Shown piece after piece: positions 43,151-52,099 of a DNA stretch of 56,677 nt. A program made the position numbers and the translations under genes. This DNA comes from an uncultured bacterium. GTDB lineage: Bacteria > Planctomycetota > GCA-002687715. The stretch is taken from positions 1 to 56,677 of the forward strand of contig CADEGH010000032.1 in the NCBI GenBank assembly GCA_902826835.1. The letters run 5' to 3'. Below the pieces are notes generated by a model. The model searched no databases. It was not told the DNA's origin and saw only the letters and a list, made by a program, of their open reading frames with translations. The number at the start of each line of letters is the position of its first letter. Position 1 is the stretch's first letter.

Positions 43151-43618
43151 ATGCGTTGCGAAGACGTGATGACCAAGGATGTGAAGACGATTCCTCCGAC
43201 GGCCTTGGCGGAGGAGGCCTTTCAAAAGATGAAAACCCACCAGATTCACCACTTGGTGGTGGCAGGTGGAGGGGCTTTCCTCGGGGTCATTTCGGCCCGC
43301 GACCTGGGCGGGCCGCGCGCGGCGGCCTGGCGCAAGGTTGTCACCGTGGGTGACCTCATGGCCGACGAACCCGTGACGGTCGAGCCGACGACGACCATCA
43401 AACGCGCCGCGAACGTGATGCGAGGACAATCCGTCGGTTCGCTGCTCGTGGTTGCCGACGGCAAGCTCGTCGGCATTCTCACGATCTCGGATCTGCTCGA
43501 CCTCATCGGTCGTGGCATCGAACGCTCGGGCCCGGCGGAGAAAAAGCGGCAATCGCCACGCCCCGGGGGACGGCGGGGACCAGCGCGTCCACGCCGAGCC
43601 GTGCGCGGACCACGCTGA
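43151..43618 (+). CDS. Tandem CBS-domain protein
   Basis: 155 residues, ATG 43151 (MRCEDVMTKDVKTIPP), with GGGAG 7 nt upstream. Two CBS motifs: VMTKDVKTIPPTALAEEAF ... HHLVVAGGGAFLGVISARDL and LMADEPVTVEPTTTIKRAA ... GSLLVVADGKLVGILTISDL. A basic Arg/Pro-rich tail of ~30 residues follows (RPGGRRGPARPRRAVRG), perhaps binding nucleic acid or membrane. CBS pairs usually bind adenine nucleotides and regulate partners; no partner is evident here. Confidence 0.88.
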   Translation: MRCEDVMTKDVKTIPPTALAEEAFQKMKTHQIHHLVVAGGGAFLGVISARDLGGPRAAAWRKVVTVGDLMADEPVTVEPTTTIKRAANVMRGQSVGSLLVVADGKLVGILTISDLLDLIGRGIERSGPAEKKRQSPRPGGRRGPARPRRAVRGPR

Positions 43619-43642
43619 GGCCGGGCCAAGCAGTTCCCTCCG

Positions 43643-43799
43643 TCAAAGCAGGAAGAACGTCTTCAGGGGAGTGAGGGAAAACCCCCTGGCACTTGAGGAA
43701 TCCAGAGCGGCCCACTGGGCGTAATACCGCACGTCGTCCAACCGGGGATTTGCGGGAATCGGCCGCGGAATGACGGAATCGCCATTCAGGGTGGCGACT
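43643..43799 (-). pseudogene. Remnant of an exported-protein C-terminal module
   Basis: In the 220-bp gap between the CBS and patatin genes, the minus strand reads VATLNGDSVIPRPIP, then NPRLDDVRYYAQWAALD, then GFSLTPLKTFFLL and stop. This matches the tail pattern IPxxPxLxGxxxYxQWxxLD...G...S that ends exported proteins elsewhere in the window. There is no start or signal sequence, so it is probably the last scrap of a lost gene. Chance is possible. Confidence 0.4.
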
Positions 43800-43838
43800 A
43801 CAACGCCCGGCGACGAGGGGGTTGATTGCGGGCGAGCT

Positions 43839-44834
43839 TCACTGAGCCCCGAGCGAGAGGCCGAGTTTGGCGTTCTGCAAGAGGTCGGCGAAGGTCGCGC
43901 GGGCGGCGAGGTAGTTGATAGTCACGCGCGAGAAATCGAAGAGGGCGGGATCGTCGAGGTGGGGATTGAGAAGCAGCAAGGTGGCGTTGGATTTCGCCCG
44001 TAGCTCTGCCACTTGATAGTGCCACGCCACGTCTTCGAGAGCGTAAATCGACTGGACGAAACGGTTCACGAATCCGCGCGCCGGCACCATCGATCCGTCA
44101 TTGCCGAAGTGGGTCGCGAGCAGGAGCAGCGGCCGAGTTTCGCCCTGGCGCTGGTGTTCGGAGTAGGGCGAATGCAGAGGTGTTTTTTCGACGAGACCGC
44201 CGTCGTAATAACCGTGGGGTTCGCCCTCGCGGATGGCCTGCGGGATCACGATGCCAGGCAGGCTCATGCTGGAGAGGATCGACGTGAGGAGTGGACCGCG
44301 TCGGAACACCACCCTGCGGAGCTTTCCGTCGTCGCTGCACGCGATGCAGCGGAATGGGATGGGGCACGCCTCGAAATCGGGAACTCGCAGCACCCGGGCG
44401 ATGGCAGTGGCAAAGTGCTTGCCGCCGATGAGCCCGTCCGGAAGGCGACCTCCGAACGGCATTTTGAGCAACGACCAAAGAAGCCTCCCCACGGGGACGT
44501 CGATCGCGCCGAATCGATCGAGGCTCTTCAGGCTTTCCAGGATTTCGAGAGCCGTCGAACCCGATGCCCACGGACCTCCCACCGCCGCGCCGGCGCTTGT
44601 TCCCCAGATCTCCGCCACCTGATCCAGAAGCCCGAGCTCTTCAATGATTCTTGCCAAGGCGACGTTGCCGCACAGACCCGGGACCGATCCTCCGCCGAGC
44701 GAAATCACGAGGCGAAATCCCCGCTCGCGGATCAGGCGATTCAGGGTGGTGTAGCGGTCGGGATCGAGAGGCGCCTCAATCATGCGACGTTCGGCGAGCC
44801 AATCTCGAGCGGGCGGCCGCCCGCCCGGGTTCAC
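43839..44834 (-). CDS. Patatin-like phospholipase
   Basis: 331 residues from GTG 44834, which overlaps the upstream stop as GTGA. Patatin signatures in order: oxyanion-hole loop LGGGSVPGLCG near 47, nucleophile GTSAGA near 80, catalytic DGG in GYYDGGLVEK. It should hydrolyse acyl ester bonds of phospholipids or other lipids. Last gene of the seven-gene operon. No signal peptide, so cytosolic or membrane-peripheral. Confidence 0.9.
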   Translation of the reverse strand: MNPGGRPPARDWLAERRMIEAPLDPDRYTTLNRLIRERGFRLVISLGGGSVPGLCGNVALARIIEELGLLDQVAEIWGTSAGAAVGGPWASGSTALEILESLKSLDRFGAIDVPVGRLLWSLLKMPFGGRLPDGLIGGKHFATAIARVLRVPDFEACPIPFRCIACSDDGKLRRVVFRRGPLLTSILSSMSLPGIVIPQAIREGEPHGYYDGGLVEKTPLHSPYSEHQRQGETRPLLLLATHFGNDGSMVPARGFVNRFVQSIYALEDVAWHYQVAELRAKSNATLLLLNPHLDDPALFDFSRVTINYLAARATFADLLQNAKLGLSLGAQ

Positions 44835-45760
44835 GCGGAAACCTCGCCGAACACCGGGGGTTCCGGAAGAGCGTCCATCGGTCCTGTCCAGGCATCGTGC
44901 TCAACGACTTGCCGGCCGACCTGGGTGTGGCCCTGATCAAGCCAGCCCAGCAGCAGATCCCGAAGCTCGGCCTTCGGTCTCGCCGGGGGAAGCATGTGAG
45001 GGGCTCCGTGGAACACATCGGTGCGAACGACCTCGGACCGAGTTCCCGCTACCAATTCCGCGGCGCGGCGGTTGTCGACCACTTGATCGGAACCGGCTAT
45101 CCACAAGTTGAGAGGCGTGCGGAGTTGGGCTCGTTCGTTCCAAACCACGGACTGAAGACGGAAGAGCTGCACGAGAAAACGGGCGCTGACATGGGCTCCG
45201 CGCCGCGGATCGCGATCGATGGCCTCGCGCCAGGCGAGATTATCCGTGAGTTCACGAGGCCCGAACGGCAACGGGTAGAGGCGGGTCGGGTCAAACACGC
45301 TGCGCCGGAGCACGCGCAGACGTTGGAGTAGCGGAACCGGGTGCTTCGGCGCGAAACCGGGCGCGACCAGCGTGGCAGAGCGGAAAGTGCCGGGATGCTC
45401 CAATTCGAGGGCGAGCAACATCACCGCTCCGAGCGAGATGCCAAGTGCGTGCAGCGGCAAGCCGGGATGCCGGCGTTCGACTTCAAGTCGGACGCGCTGC
45501 AGGTCGCGAGTCAGTTCCTGATAGTGATCCATGTGGCAGGGCACCCCGAGCGATCGCCCGGCGCCCCGTCGATCCGGCACGTAGACAGCGTAGCCGGCTA
45601 AAGCCAAAGTCTTGGCCAGTGGCCGATACCACGCTTGGTGACTCGCGATGCCGTGCTGGAGGATGACAGCCGCCTTCGGACTCTGGGCGACCTCTGCGCC
45701 GATGAAGAGCCGCACTCCGTCACCGGCGACCAGCTCGAGGGAAGAGCTCGTGACGTTCAC
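44831..45760 (-). CDS. Alpha/beta hydrolase (monoglyceride-lipase-like)
   Basis: 309 residues from GTG 45760 (GTGA overlap with the GH3-like gene's stop); TTG 45763 would also fit the frame. LQHGIASHQAWYRPLAKTLA, DRRGAGRS, nucleophile elbow GISLGA, acid GSDQVVDN, histidine HGAPHM: a complete Ser-Asp-His triad of the serine aminopeptidase S33/monoglyceride-lipase type. Substrate unknown; placed between the GH3-like enzyme and the patatin in one operon. Confidence 0.87.
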   Translation of the reverse strand: MNVTSSSLELVAGDGVRLFIGAEVAQSPKAAVILQHGIASHQAWYRPLAKTLALAGYAVYVPDRRGAGRSLGVPCHMDHYQELTRDLQRVRLEVERRHPGLPLHALGISLGAVMLLALELEHPGTFRSATLVAPGFAPKHPVPLLQRLRVLRRSVFDPTRLYPLPFGPRELTDNLAWREAIDRDPRRGAHVSARFLVQLFRLQSVVWNERAQLRTPLNLWIAGSDQVVDNRRAAELVAGTRSEVVRTDVFHGAPHMLPPARPKAELRDLLLGWLDQGHTQVGRQVVEHDAWTGPMDALPEPPVFGEVSA

Positions 45761-47448
45761 CAATGGAGGAGCTCCGAGATCTCGCCCTGATCCTGGGCTT
45801 TGGCGGTCGACAGCAACACCGTTTTTGCTTGAAAGAGGCGCTTACCGGCCGCGATCAGCCGCTTCTTTTCTTCGTCGTACCAGCCTGGTCGCATGATCAT
45901 CAGGGACGGCCCATTCAATCGCAGGCTCTTGCGTTTGGCCGCGTACTCGATGTTGAGGCGCGACAATTCGGCATCGAGCGCCTCGAGCATCGGTCGGCGT
46001 TGATCGGCTGGAATGCCCGCGCTCGCTTCGATCTTGAACACGTAGCGAGCCCCCGGGACGTCCGCCTCGGCTTTGAAGTGATCGATCAAGATCCCGAATC
46101 GTTTGCTCACCGCGTCGAACGCCGCAATGACCTGATTCACGCTCACCTTTTCGCCAGTGATATTGGTCATGCCGCGGCCCTTGCGACGGAACACGATCAA
46201 GGGCGCTTGGTGGTAATGGCCGACCACTTCGATGACATCGTTGATGTCGTAGCGGTAGAGCCCGCCCGTCGTGGTGAAGAAGATGTAGTACTCCTTACCG
46301 ATTTCGAGTTCGCCCAACCCAAGGAAGTTCCAACCGCGCTTGTTGTCGGGATTGTTTTCGAGCTCGTTGACTTCCACGAATTCGTAGACGTTCGTGGCGA
46401 CCGTCAACACTCCGGCGGAACCGTCGTCGGAGATCGGGATGCTCCCTCGTGCTTCCGACGAGAGATAACCCCAATCCCGCACCGCCACCGGCTTTTTCCC
46501 CTCGGGATCGAACCACCCCGGAAACCGCTCCACGTAGGTGCCGACCGTGCCGCCCTTCCAGCATCCGATGAGGCCAACTCGCGGCCAGTAATCCGCAGGG
46601 AGCAACATGCCGGCTCGTCGTTTGCGAGCGGCTTCGAGACTTCGCGCCAACTCCGGATTCGGTCGAAGGCGGGCCATGACGTCGCGGCGTGCCTCCTCCG
46701 TGAGAGCGAGATCGGCGCGCACGGTGCCGTCGTGCAAGTCCTTCAAAAGTGCGTCCGCGTGTTGGTTGGCGATTTCGCACATCTTGATGATCGAGGACGG
46801 ATTCGCGGTGGCCACGAACGTCACGTCGGCCCCGAGACCGAGCCTCATGATCGTGTAGTACTTGGCCTCGTAGTCTTCGACTTCGAAGAGGCTGTACGGC
46901 ACGAGATAGGTGCTGCGGACGAAGCCGGGCATGTTTTTGTAGATCGCCCCGCTCGTTGAACCGAAAGGGACCCCGGAAGGAGCGTGACCCTCGACCGCGG
47001 GCGACACCAGGCTGACGACCTTCCCGCGAAAAATTCCAGGATGGGCGGCGCTCGCGTGGTGGAACCAGGTGCGCATCTGATCCGAGTGGTCGCGCCCTTG
47101 GCACGTCGGCGTCACCGGTACGTACTTGGCGTCGCCGGTGGTTCCGGAGGTGCGGGCGAACATCACCGGATCTTCCGCCGTGAGCACGTTCTTTTCGCCG
47201 CGGGTGACCCGCTCGACCTGCTTCTTGATGTCCTCGTAGGTGATGACGGGCACCGCCGCCTGCCAGTCGCTCAGACTTTGCACGGCCCGAAACGCGTGGG
47301 CACGTCCGTACTCCGTTTCCGCGTTCTTGGTGACGATTTCGAGCAGTTTGCGTTTCTGGGTACCAACCGGGTCTTTGGCGGCAGAGAGGAAGCGCTTGGC
47401 GGAAGCGCGACCAATCGCGCGGATCAGGATCGAAGCGATGGCACCCAT
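45757..47448 (-). CDS. GH3-family acyl-adenylating (amido synthetase-like) enzyme
   Basis: 563 residues, ATG 47448 sharing one base with the upstream TGA. GH3 auxin-responsive-promoter family of the ANL adenylating superfamily: phosphate loop MFARTSGTTGDAKYVPVT near 95, GGTVGTYVERFPGW, TVATNVYEFVEVNE, GGLYRYDINDVIEVVGHY, and the C-terminal hinge/lysine region GEKVSVNQV. Plant members join carboxylic acids (jasmonate, auxin) to amino acids. Bacterial members have no settled role, as far as I know. Next to an enolase-superfamily enzyme and two hydrolases, it may make or edit an acyl conjugate; that is inference. Confidence 0.9.
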   Translation of the reverse strand: MGAIASILIRAIGRASAKRFLSAAKDPVGTQKRKLLEIVTKNAETEYGRAHAFRAVQSLSDWQAAVPVITYEDIKKQVERVTRGEKNVLTAEDPVMFARTSGTTGDAKYVPVTPTCQGRDHSDQMRTWFHHASAAHPGIFRGKVVSLVSPAVEGHAPSGVPFGSTSGAIYKNMPGFVRSTYLVPYSLFEVEDYEAKYYTIMRLGLGADVTFVATANPSSIIKMCEIANQHADALLKDLHDGTVRADLALTEEARRDVMARLRPNPELARSLEAARKRRAGMLLPADYWPRVGLIGCWKGGTVGTYVERFPGWFDPEGKKPVAVRDWGYLSSEARGSIPISDDGSAGVLTVATNVYEFVEVNELENNPDNKRGWNFLGLGELEIGKEYYIFFTTTGGLYRYDINDVIEVVGHYHQAPLIVFRRKGRGMTNITGEKVSVNQVIAAFDAVSKRFGILIDHFKAEADVPGARYVFKIEASAGIPADQRRPMLEALDAELSRLNIEYAAKRKSLRLNGPSLMIMRPGWYDEEKKRLIAAGKRLFQAKTVLLSTAKAQDQGEISELLHW

Positions 47449-48587
47449 CAGCGAACTCCCAGGGCGATCGGGGGGCCGATGAAGGGGGCCACCCGGGCCG
47501 GATCGATCGTAATCCCCAGACCGTTTCCGACCAGCCTCGGGGCGAACCCTCGCGCTCCGAATTCCAGGCCCTCGGTCGCGATGTCCGCTTCGAGAAGCAT
47601 GGTTCCGAACGACCCCTCGGCGAACAGGAGATCCGGGCTCCGGGAGGCGAAATGGCGTCCGGCGGCCGAGAGAATCGCGGTCTCGCCCACCTGCGCGCCG
47701 AGTTGGAATCGAAGGCCGGCCCGCACCGCGAGCTCCCGCAGGGCCCTGGTGTTCACGAGGCCCCCACACTTGGAGATGCGGAGATTGAAGCCGTGACAGC
47801 CGTCTTCGGCGATGAGGCGGTCCGCATCGGCGCGCGAGGCCAGGGACTCGTCCACGATGACCGGAGTTGGACTTCGTGGCTTCAGCCACTTGAGCCCGAC
47901 ATAGTCTTCGCCTCGGACGGGTTGTTCGACGGCCTCCAAGGCGAAGGGGATCAGGGCATCCAGCCGACGCAGCGCAGTTTCCGCATCCCAAGCGCAGTTG
48001 GCATCGACGCGAAGGCGGCAATCGGGACCGAGTTCGGCGCGAGCGATCCGCAGCACTTCGAGGTCGGCCGCCTCGTCGACCCCGATCTTGAATTTCACAC
48101 GCCGGAACCCGAGACCTCGGATCGCTTGGATCCACTGCTTCCCGGCCTGGACTCCCTCGGCGCTGACGACCCCGCTGTATTCGACCTCCTCGGCCGACGT
48201 GGGCCCGAGGAGTTCTCCGACGGACTTGCCGAAGCCCCGACCGGCGAGATCGAGGAGCGCGAGCTCCAGGGCACAAAACGCGGCGTGTTCAGTCCTGGGA
48301 AGGGTGGTGAGGGTCGACTCGATGCCGGCCACGAGCGCCTCGAAGCTCGCGAAGCTGCGGCCCAGGTATCCGGCCGCGAGATGGCCTTGGAGTGCGGCCA
48401 GCACGCTCGCCGGGGTTTCTCCGGTCACGTAGCTCCGCGGAACACACTCCCCGAAGCCGATGTTCCCGGCGTCGTCTTCGGCGCGGACGAGGATTCCGTG
48501 GCCGCCACTGCGTGCCGCGAGGGCGTGGCGAAACGTCAGGCGGAAGGGAATTTGGATTTCGAATGCGGTGAGCGAGACAATGCGCAT
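47448..48587 (-). CDS. Enolase-superfamily (muconate-lactonizing subgroup) enzyme
   Basis: 379 residues, ATG 48587 overlapping the upstream TGA by one base. Capping domain FGECVPRSYVTGET, then barrel motifs: KxK base in RRVKFKIG, metal ligands DANCAW, EQPV and VDES, second base lysine in RISKCGG. Members of this subgroup include dipeptide epimerases, N-acylamino-acid racemases and o-succinylbenzoate synthase. Specificity cannot be read from sequence; the adjacent GH3-like gene makes an N-acyl-amino-acid or dipeptide substrate attractive. Confidence 0.9.
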   Translation of the reverse strand: MRIVSLTAFEIQIPFRLTFRHALAARSGGHGILVRAEDDAGNIGFGECVPRSYVTGETPASVLAALQGHLAAGYLGRSFASFEALVAGIESTLTTLPRTEHAAFCALELALLDLAGRGFGKSVGELLGPTSAEEVEYSGVVSAEGVQAGKQWIQAIRGLGFRRVKFKIGVDEAADLEVLRIARAELGPDCRLRVDANCAWDAETALRRLDALIPFALEAVEQPVRGEDYVGLKWLKPRSPTPVIVDESLASRADADRLIAEDGCHGFNLRISKCGGLVNTRALRELAVRAGLRFQLGAQVGETAILSAAGRHFASRSPDLLFAEGSFGTMLLEADIATEGLEFGARGFAPRLVGNGLGITIDPARVAPFIGPPIALGVR

Positions 48588-49438
48588 CAGGCGGGAGTCC
48601 GATGGAGGAAGTCGGCCAGATCGGACACCAGGGTGTCACGCTGATCGAATTGGACGGAATGGCGAGCCTCGGGATACCGGAGCACGGTCATTTGCGCTTG
48701 GGGCACGAGAGAGAGCACTCGCAAGATGCCCTCATTGTCCACGATCGTCTCTTGCTCGGCCAGGACGAGAAGCACGGGCAGGGCCAGTTTCGCGATGCGG
48801 TCTTTCACCAAGCGATCGAGACGCCGACTCGCCCACAAGAATCGTGCACTGACCTTGGAGAGTCGACCCGGGTCCGAGCGGATGAACTCCAAGTAAGACG
48901 GCGTGAGGGTGAACATCTCGGGGGTGATGGGCACCTTGATGCGCGCTTGGCCACCGAACGCGAGGCTCGTGAGCAAGCGGAGTTTCGCGGCGATCGACAA
49001 GTCGACCTGGGCCGCAAGACCGGGGGTGATCAGGCTGATCGAACGCAATCCCCTCGGCTGATCGAGCGCGGCGGCCAGTGCGTACTTGCCTCCCCAGGAG
49101 AGCCCAACGAAGTGCGGCGGAGTGGGGGAGAGCAACGCGCGCAGTTCGCGTGCGTCGGCCAACAGGCGGTCCGCCCCGGCGGTGTCACCCGGATGGTCGT
49201 CGCGATTCAACCCGGACCCGCGACGATCGAAGAGCACACTCGAGATGCCGAGGTGGGCGAGTTCCGCGGCCGCCGGAAGGAACCAGGTGCCATGGCTTTC
49301 GATCCCGTGGAAGTAGAGGATTCGCGTTTGCTCGCGGTCGGCCGACACGGTGCGAAACCGCAAACGCCGTCCGTCCGACGCCACCCATTCGTCGATCCGA
49401 CCACCCGAGGGTGCACCTGGCGGGAGGGGTAGACTCAT
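48587..49438 (-). CDS. Alpha/beta hydrolase (second copy)
   Basis: 283 residues, ATG 49438 with ATGA overlap to the MinD-like gene's stop. ILYFHGIESHGTWFLPAAAELA, DRRGSGLN, nucleophile GLSWGG, acidic region AEQETIVDNEG, histidine in PEARHSVQF. Similar in design to the hydrolase at 44831 but not a close duplicate. Both probably act on products of the same pathway. Confidence 0.86.
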   Translation of the reverse strand: MSLPLPPGAPSGGRIDEWVASDGRRLRFRTVSADREQTRILYFHGIESHGTWFLPAAAELAHLGISSVLFDRRGSGLNRDDHPGDTAGADRLLADARELRALLSPTPPHFVGLSWGGKYALAAALDQPRGLRSISLITPGLAAQVDLSIAAKLRLLTSLAFGGQARIKVPITPEMFTLTPSYLEFIRSDPGRLSKVSARFLWASRRLDRLVKDRIAKLALPVLLVLAEQETIVDNEGILRVLSLVPQAQMTVLRYPEARHSVQFDQRDTLVSDLADFLHRTPA

Positions 49439-50220
49439 GATCCGGGCGGAGCGGAGAGAGGGCCCGGGTCGAGCTTTTCCGCAATGCTCGACAGTTCGAG
49501 CGAAACCGCGTGACCCGGATGTTTGGCAGCGAAGAGGCCGCGGCTCCCGAGGGTGGCGACATCCTCGTGGAGAGGAAGCACTCCCAAGACCTCATAACCA
49601 AACGCCTGTTTGACCTTGTCGACGACACTGGCGGGATCGATCCGACTGGCGACTTTGTTCGCAACCATCGCGATCCGGGGCACTCCGAGTCGTTTCGCCA
49701 CCTCAAGAACCACCGCGGTGCCGTGAAAATCCTGACTGTCCGGCCGAATCAGGAGCACGAGACAATCCGAGAGCGTGGTGGTCAACATCGTCTCGCGGTT
49801 GAGGCCGGGATGGGTGTCGATGAAGAGGACATCCAGGCGCAGCCCCTTCATCAGTTTTTGGAGGTGGGACTCGAGCCTGCCGACGTCGTACCCCTCGGCG
49901 AGAATCCGGGTGATCGACTCGACCTTCATACTCGACGGCAAGAGATAGAGGGCGCCGCCCGGCGTGGTCACCCCGGCGGTGGCGGACATGTCGTAGGCGA
50001 CGTCCTCCATTTCGCACTTCCCGAACAGGAAGTCGGTGAGGGTTTCGGTGATGCGATCCTTCTCGAGGCCGAGAATGAGGTGGACCCCCGGCGACTGAAG
50101 GTCGGTGTCGAGCACGGCGACACGCCGTCCCCGTTGCGCGAGGAGCCAGGCGAGATTCGCGGTGATGTTGCTCTTGCCCGTGCCGCCGCGGTAGGAGTGC
50201 ACGGAGATGATGTGGCCCAT
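49435..50220 (-). CDS. MinD/ParA-like ATPase
   Basis: 261 residues, ATG 50220 (MGHIISVHSYRGGTGKSN). Deviant Walker A RGGTGKSN with the ParA-type signature region, switch I DTDLQSPGVH, Walker B LFIDTHPGL and ANKVAS for base recognition. These ATPases position cargo on membranes or nucleoid. Its place as second gene of a metabolic operon is odd and suggests it localises the operon's products; no ParB or MinE partner is present. Confidence 0.88.
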   Translation of the reverse strand: MGHIISVHSYRGGTGKSNITANLAWLLAQRGRRVAVLDTDLQSPGVHLILGLEKDRITETLTDFLFGKCEMEDVAYDMSATAGVTTPGGALYLLPSSMKVESITRILAEGYDVGRLESHLQKLMKGLRLDVLFIDTHPGLNRETMLTTTLSDCLVLLIRPDSQDFHGTAVVLEVAKRLGVPRIAMVANKVASRIDPASVVDKVKQAFGYEVLGVLPLHEDVATLGSRGLFAAKHPGHAVSLELSSIAEKLDPGPLSAPPGS

Positions 50221-50240
50221 GATGACTTGGCCAGAGCTTA

Positions 50241-51806
50241 TCAGCGGTCCGAGGCGGAGGTGGGTTGGCGGTCTTTGTCCACCAGGCGCTCCGACCAAAG
50301 CGAGCGACCCAAGGAGCGTTGGTATCCGGACTCCAGTCCTTCGATGATGACGTTTTGGAGCAGGTCCCGGCAGAGAAAGTCGCGGGCGGCCTCGTGGCTC
50401 AGGAAATTGGTCCCGGGGCCGGCGTTCGCGAGGGTCGTGGCCAAACCCGACGCCATGAGCGCTCCCATTCCATCGCGCACTGCGAGCAGCCCGGGATGGA
50501 AAATGTCTTGGTCCAAGGCCCAAATCGGCTGGTGGGCGGCCCGCGCGAGGGGGGCCGCGGATGGCGGGAGCAGCTCCTTCCAACTCGCGAGCAGATCCCG
50601 GCCGGGCTGCACATAGGCGCCGTGGAGCCAGCGCATCGCAAACGCGGCCCGAAACACGGCCGCGCGCTCGCGCAGTCCGAGCTCTTTCAAAAGACGCTGC
50701 CGAAGGGCCACCGCCCGTCTCGGCGCGACTCCGAGGACGGCACTCAACGCCTCACGATCGGTGAGGCTTCTGGCCAGGAGGTGCTCGATCGCACTTCCGA
50801 CCACCGGTGAGAACGACGGCCGCAGAAGTTCCGGAATCGCATCCGGAACCAGCGCCCGGACGATTCGCCAAGCATGGACGCGGAGTTGTCCCAGCAAAAC
50901 CGCGAGAGGCCGCCACGGCTCTGATGGGCTGGATTTGCGCCCACTCAACTCGCGATCACACTCGAGACCGGGAGTGGCTGGCCACCCGAGCCGGGCGAGG
51001 AGACGCGCCACCTGGCGATCCGCCCGCGCGACCTCACTGTCCTGGGGTTGGACATAAGTGCGGCTCGGCCAAAGCAGGAGCGGGTCGGCGGAGTTTTCCG
51101 GCTGGAGTTCCAAGTGTTTTTGACGGAGCAGACTCGATGAACAGGTGAGCGAAGCTTCCGCGAGTGTCGGGCCGAGCGGTCTGGCCTCCGTATCGAGCCA
51201 GGTGCGCAGTTGGGCGATGGACCCGGACGCGACGCCGAGGTGATGGGTCGCGAGATCCAGCCAGGTGCGGCTCCCGAGTTCGCGAGCGAGTCGATTCCGG
51301 GTGGCAATGACCTGCGCGTGGGTTGCGGCCAAGCTCGAGGAGAGTTCCCGGAGTTTGGTCCACGCCTCCTCCCGGCTGGTCTTGCTCTTCGAGTCTTGGA
51401 AAGAGGCCCAGACGTCGTCGAAGCCGAGGACGCCGCGCGTACTGATGATTCGAAAGCCACGGAGCTTGGCTTGGCGTTCCAGGTCGAGAGCCGACAGCTC
51501 CAGGTCGAGGCTGACATCCGCTTGGAATCGAATGAACAAGTCGTGCAGGACCGTCGCCAGTCGGTATCCGGCCGGCCCCAGACTCAACCCCGCTTCCACA
51601 CACACCCGCATCCGGGTGAACCACTCCCGGTGCCCGAAAACCGCGCGTGCCTTCGCGTAGTCGTCCCCGGCAAGCCGACCCGTGACCGGATCCGCTTCCG
51701 CCGCGAACACCTGTTCCGCGGCGGGGCAGAGCTTGGCGCCCTGTTGCTCCAGAAAATCGACCAGTTTTTCGTACACGGGAACTCCGCCTGCCTCATCGAC
51801 CGTCAC
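50241..51806 (-). CDS. M3-peptidase-like protein lacking the HExxH zinc site
   Basis: 521 residues from GTG 51806 (GGAG 2 nt upstream is close; GTG 51776 is an alternative). Helical protein with landmarks of oligoendopeptidase/M3 folds: TSREEAWTKLRELSS, VIATRNRLARELGSRTWLDLA, WRIVRALVPDAIPELLRPSF, FRAAFAMRWLHGAYVQPGRDLLASW, AHQPIWALDQDIFHPGLLAV. Where HExGHxxH should be, the sequence reads LRVHAWRIVRA, so zinc binding is lost. A pseudo-peptidase used for binding is likely. First gene of the operon, 20 bp ahead of the MinD-like gene. The M3 assignment is by eye. Confidence 0.6.
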   Translation of the reverse strand: MTVDEAGGVPVYEKLVDFLEQQGAKLCPAAEQVFAAEADPVTGRLAGDDYAKARAVFGHREWFTRMRVCVEAGLSLGPAGYRLATVLHDLFIRFQADVSLDLELSALDLERQAKLRGFRIISTRGVLGFDDVWASFQDSKSKTSREEAWTKLRELSSSLAATHAQVIATRNRLARELGSRTWLDLATHHLGVASGSIAQLRTWLDTEARPLGPTLAEASLTCSSSLLRQKHLELQPENSADPLLLWPSRTYVQPQDSEVARADRQVARLLARLGWPATPGLECDRELSGRKSSPSEPWRPLAVLLGQLRVHAWRIVRALVPDAIPELLRPSFSPVVGSAIEHLLARSLTDREALSAVLGVAPRRAVALRQRLLKELGLRERAAVFRAAFAMRWLHGAYVQPGRDLLASWKELLPPSAAPLARAAHQPIWALDQDIFHPGLLAVRDGMGALMASGLATTLANAGPGTNFLSHEAARDFLCRDLLQNVIIEGLESGYQRSLGRSLWSERLVDKDRQPTSASDR

Positions 51807-51903
51807 CGCTCCGAGATCTGAAAGCTCTCTCCCCACGGATCTTCTGGCCCAGCAGCCCGCGCTACCGAAGTGACCACCCCAACTCCCCGAGTTCCATCCG
51901 CCG

Positions 51904-52099
51904 CCCAATGGGACCGCGGATCACCAGATCCGCCCGCCACCGACGCAATCCCCCCACCACTGTGAGCACCCAAGTTCCGACCCGCCCGAGGCCACCCCAC
52001 CCTCCGACAGCCGACTACCCCCCAATGGGACCGCGGATCACCAGATCCGCCCGCCACCGACGCAATCCCCCCACCACTGTGAGCACCAAAGTTCCGACC
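51904..52099 (-). repeat. 79-bp direct repeat containing hairpin element, copies B and C
   Basis: Units 51904-51982 and 52021-52099 are 79 bp each and differ at one base. Each contains a perfect hairpin GCGGATC-ACCA-GATCCGC (51916-51933 and 52033-52050). The same core occurs once more at 15840-15874. On the minus strand copy B ends about 101 nt before the GTG of the M3-like gene, close to the 97-nt distance of copy A from its gene. The rest of the 482-bp gap (51807-52288) shows no gene; the long plus-strand open frame through it is rejected because the repeat is not codon-conserved. Confidence 0.7.

Noticed and set aside
51904..52099. CRISPR array
   Set aside because: Only two 79-bp copies with a 38-bp gap, containing hairpins; no short regular repeats and no cas genes.
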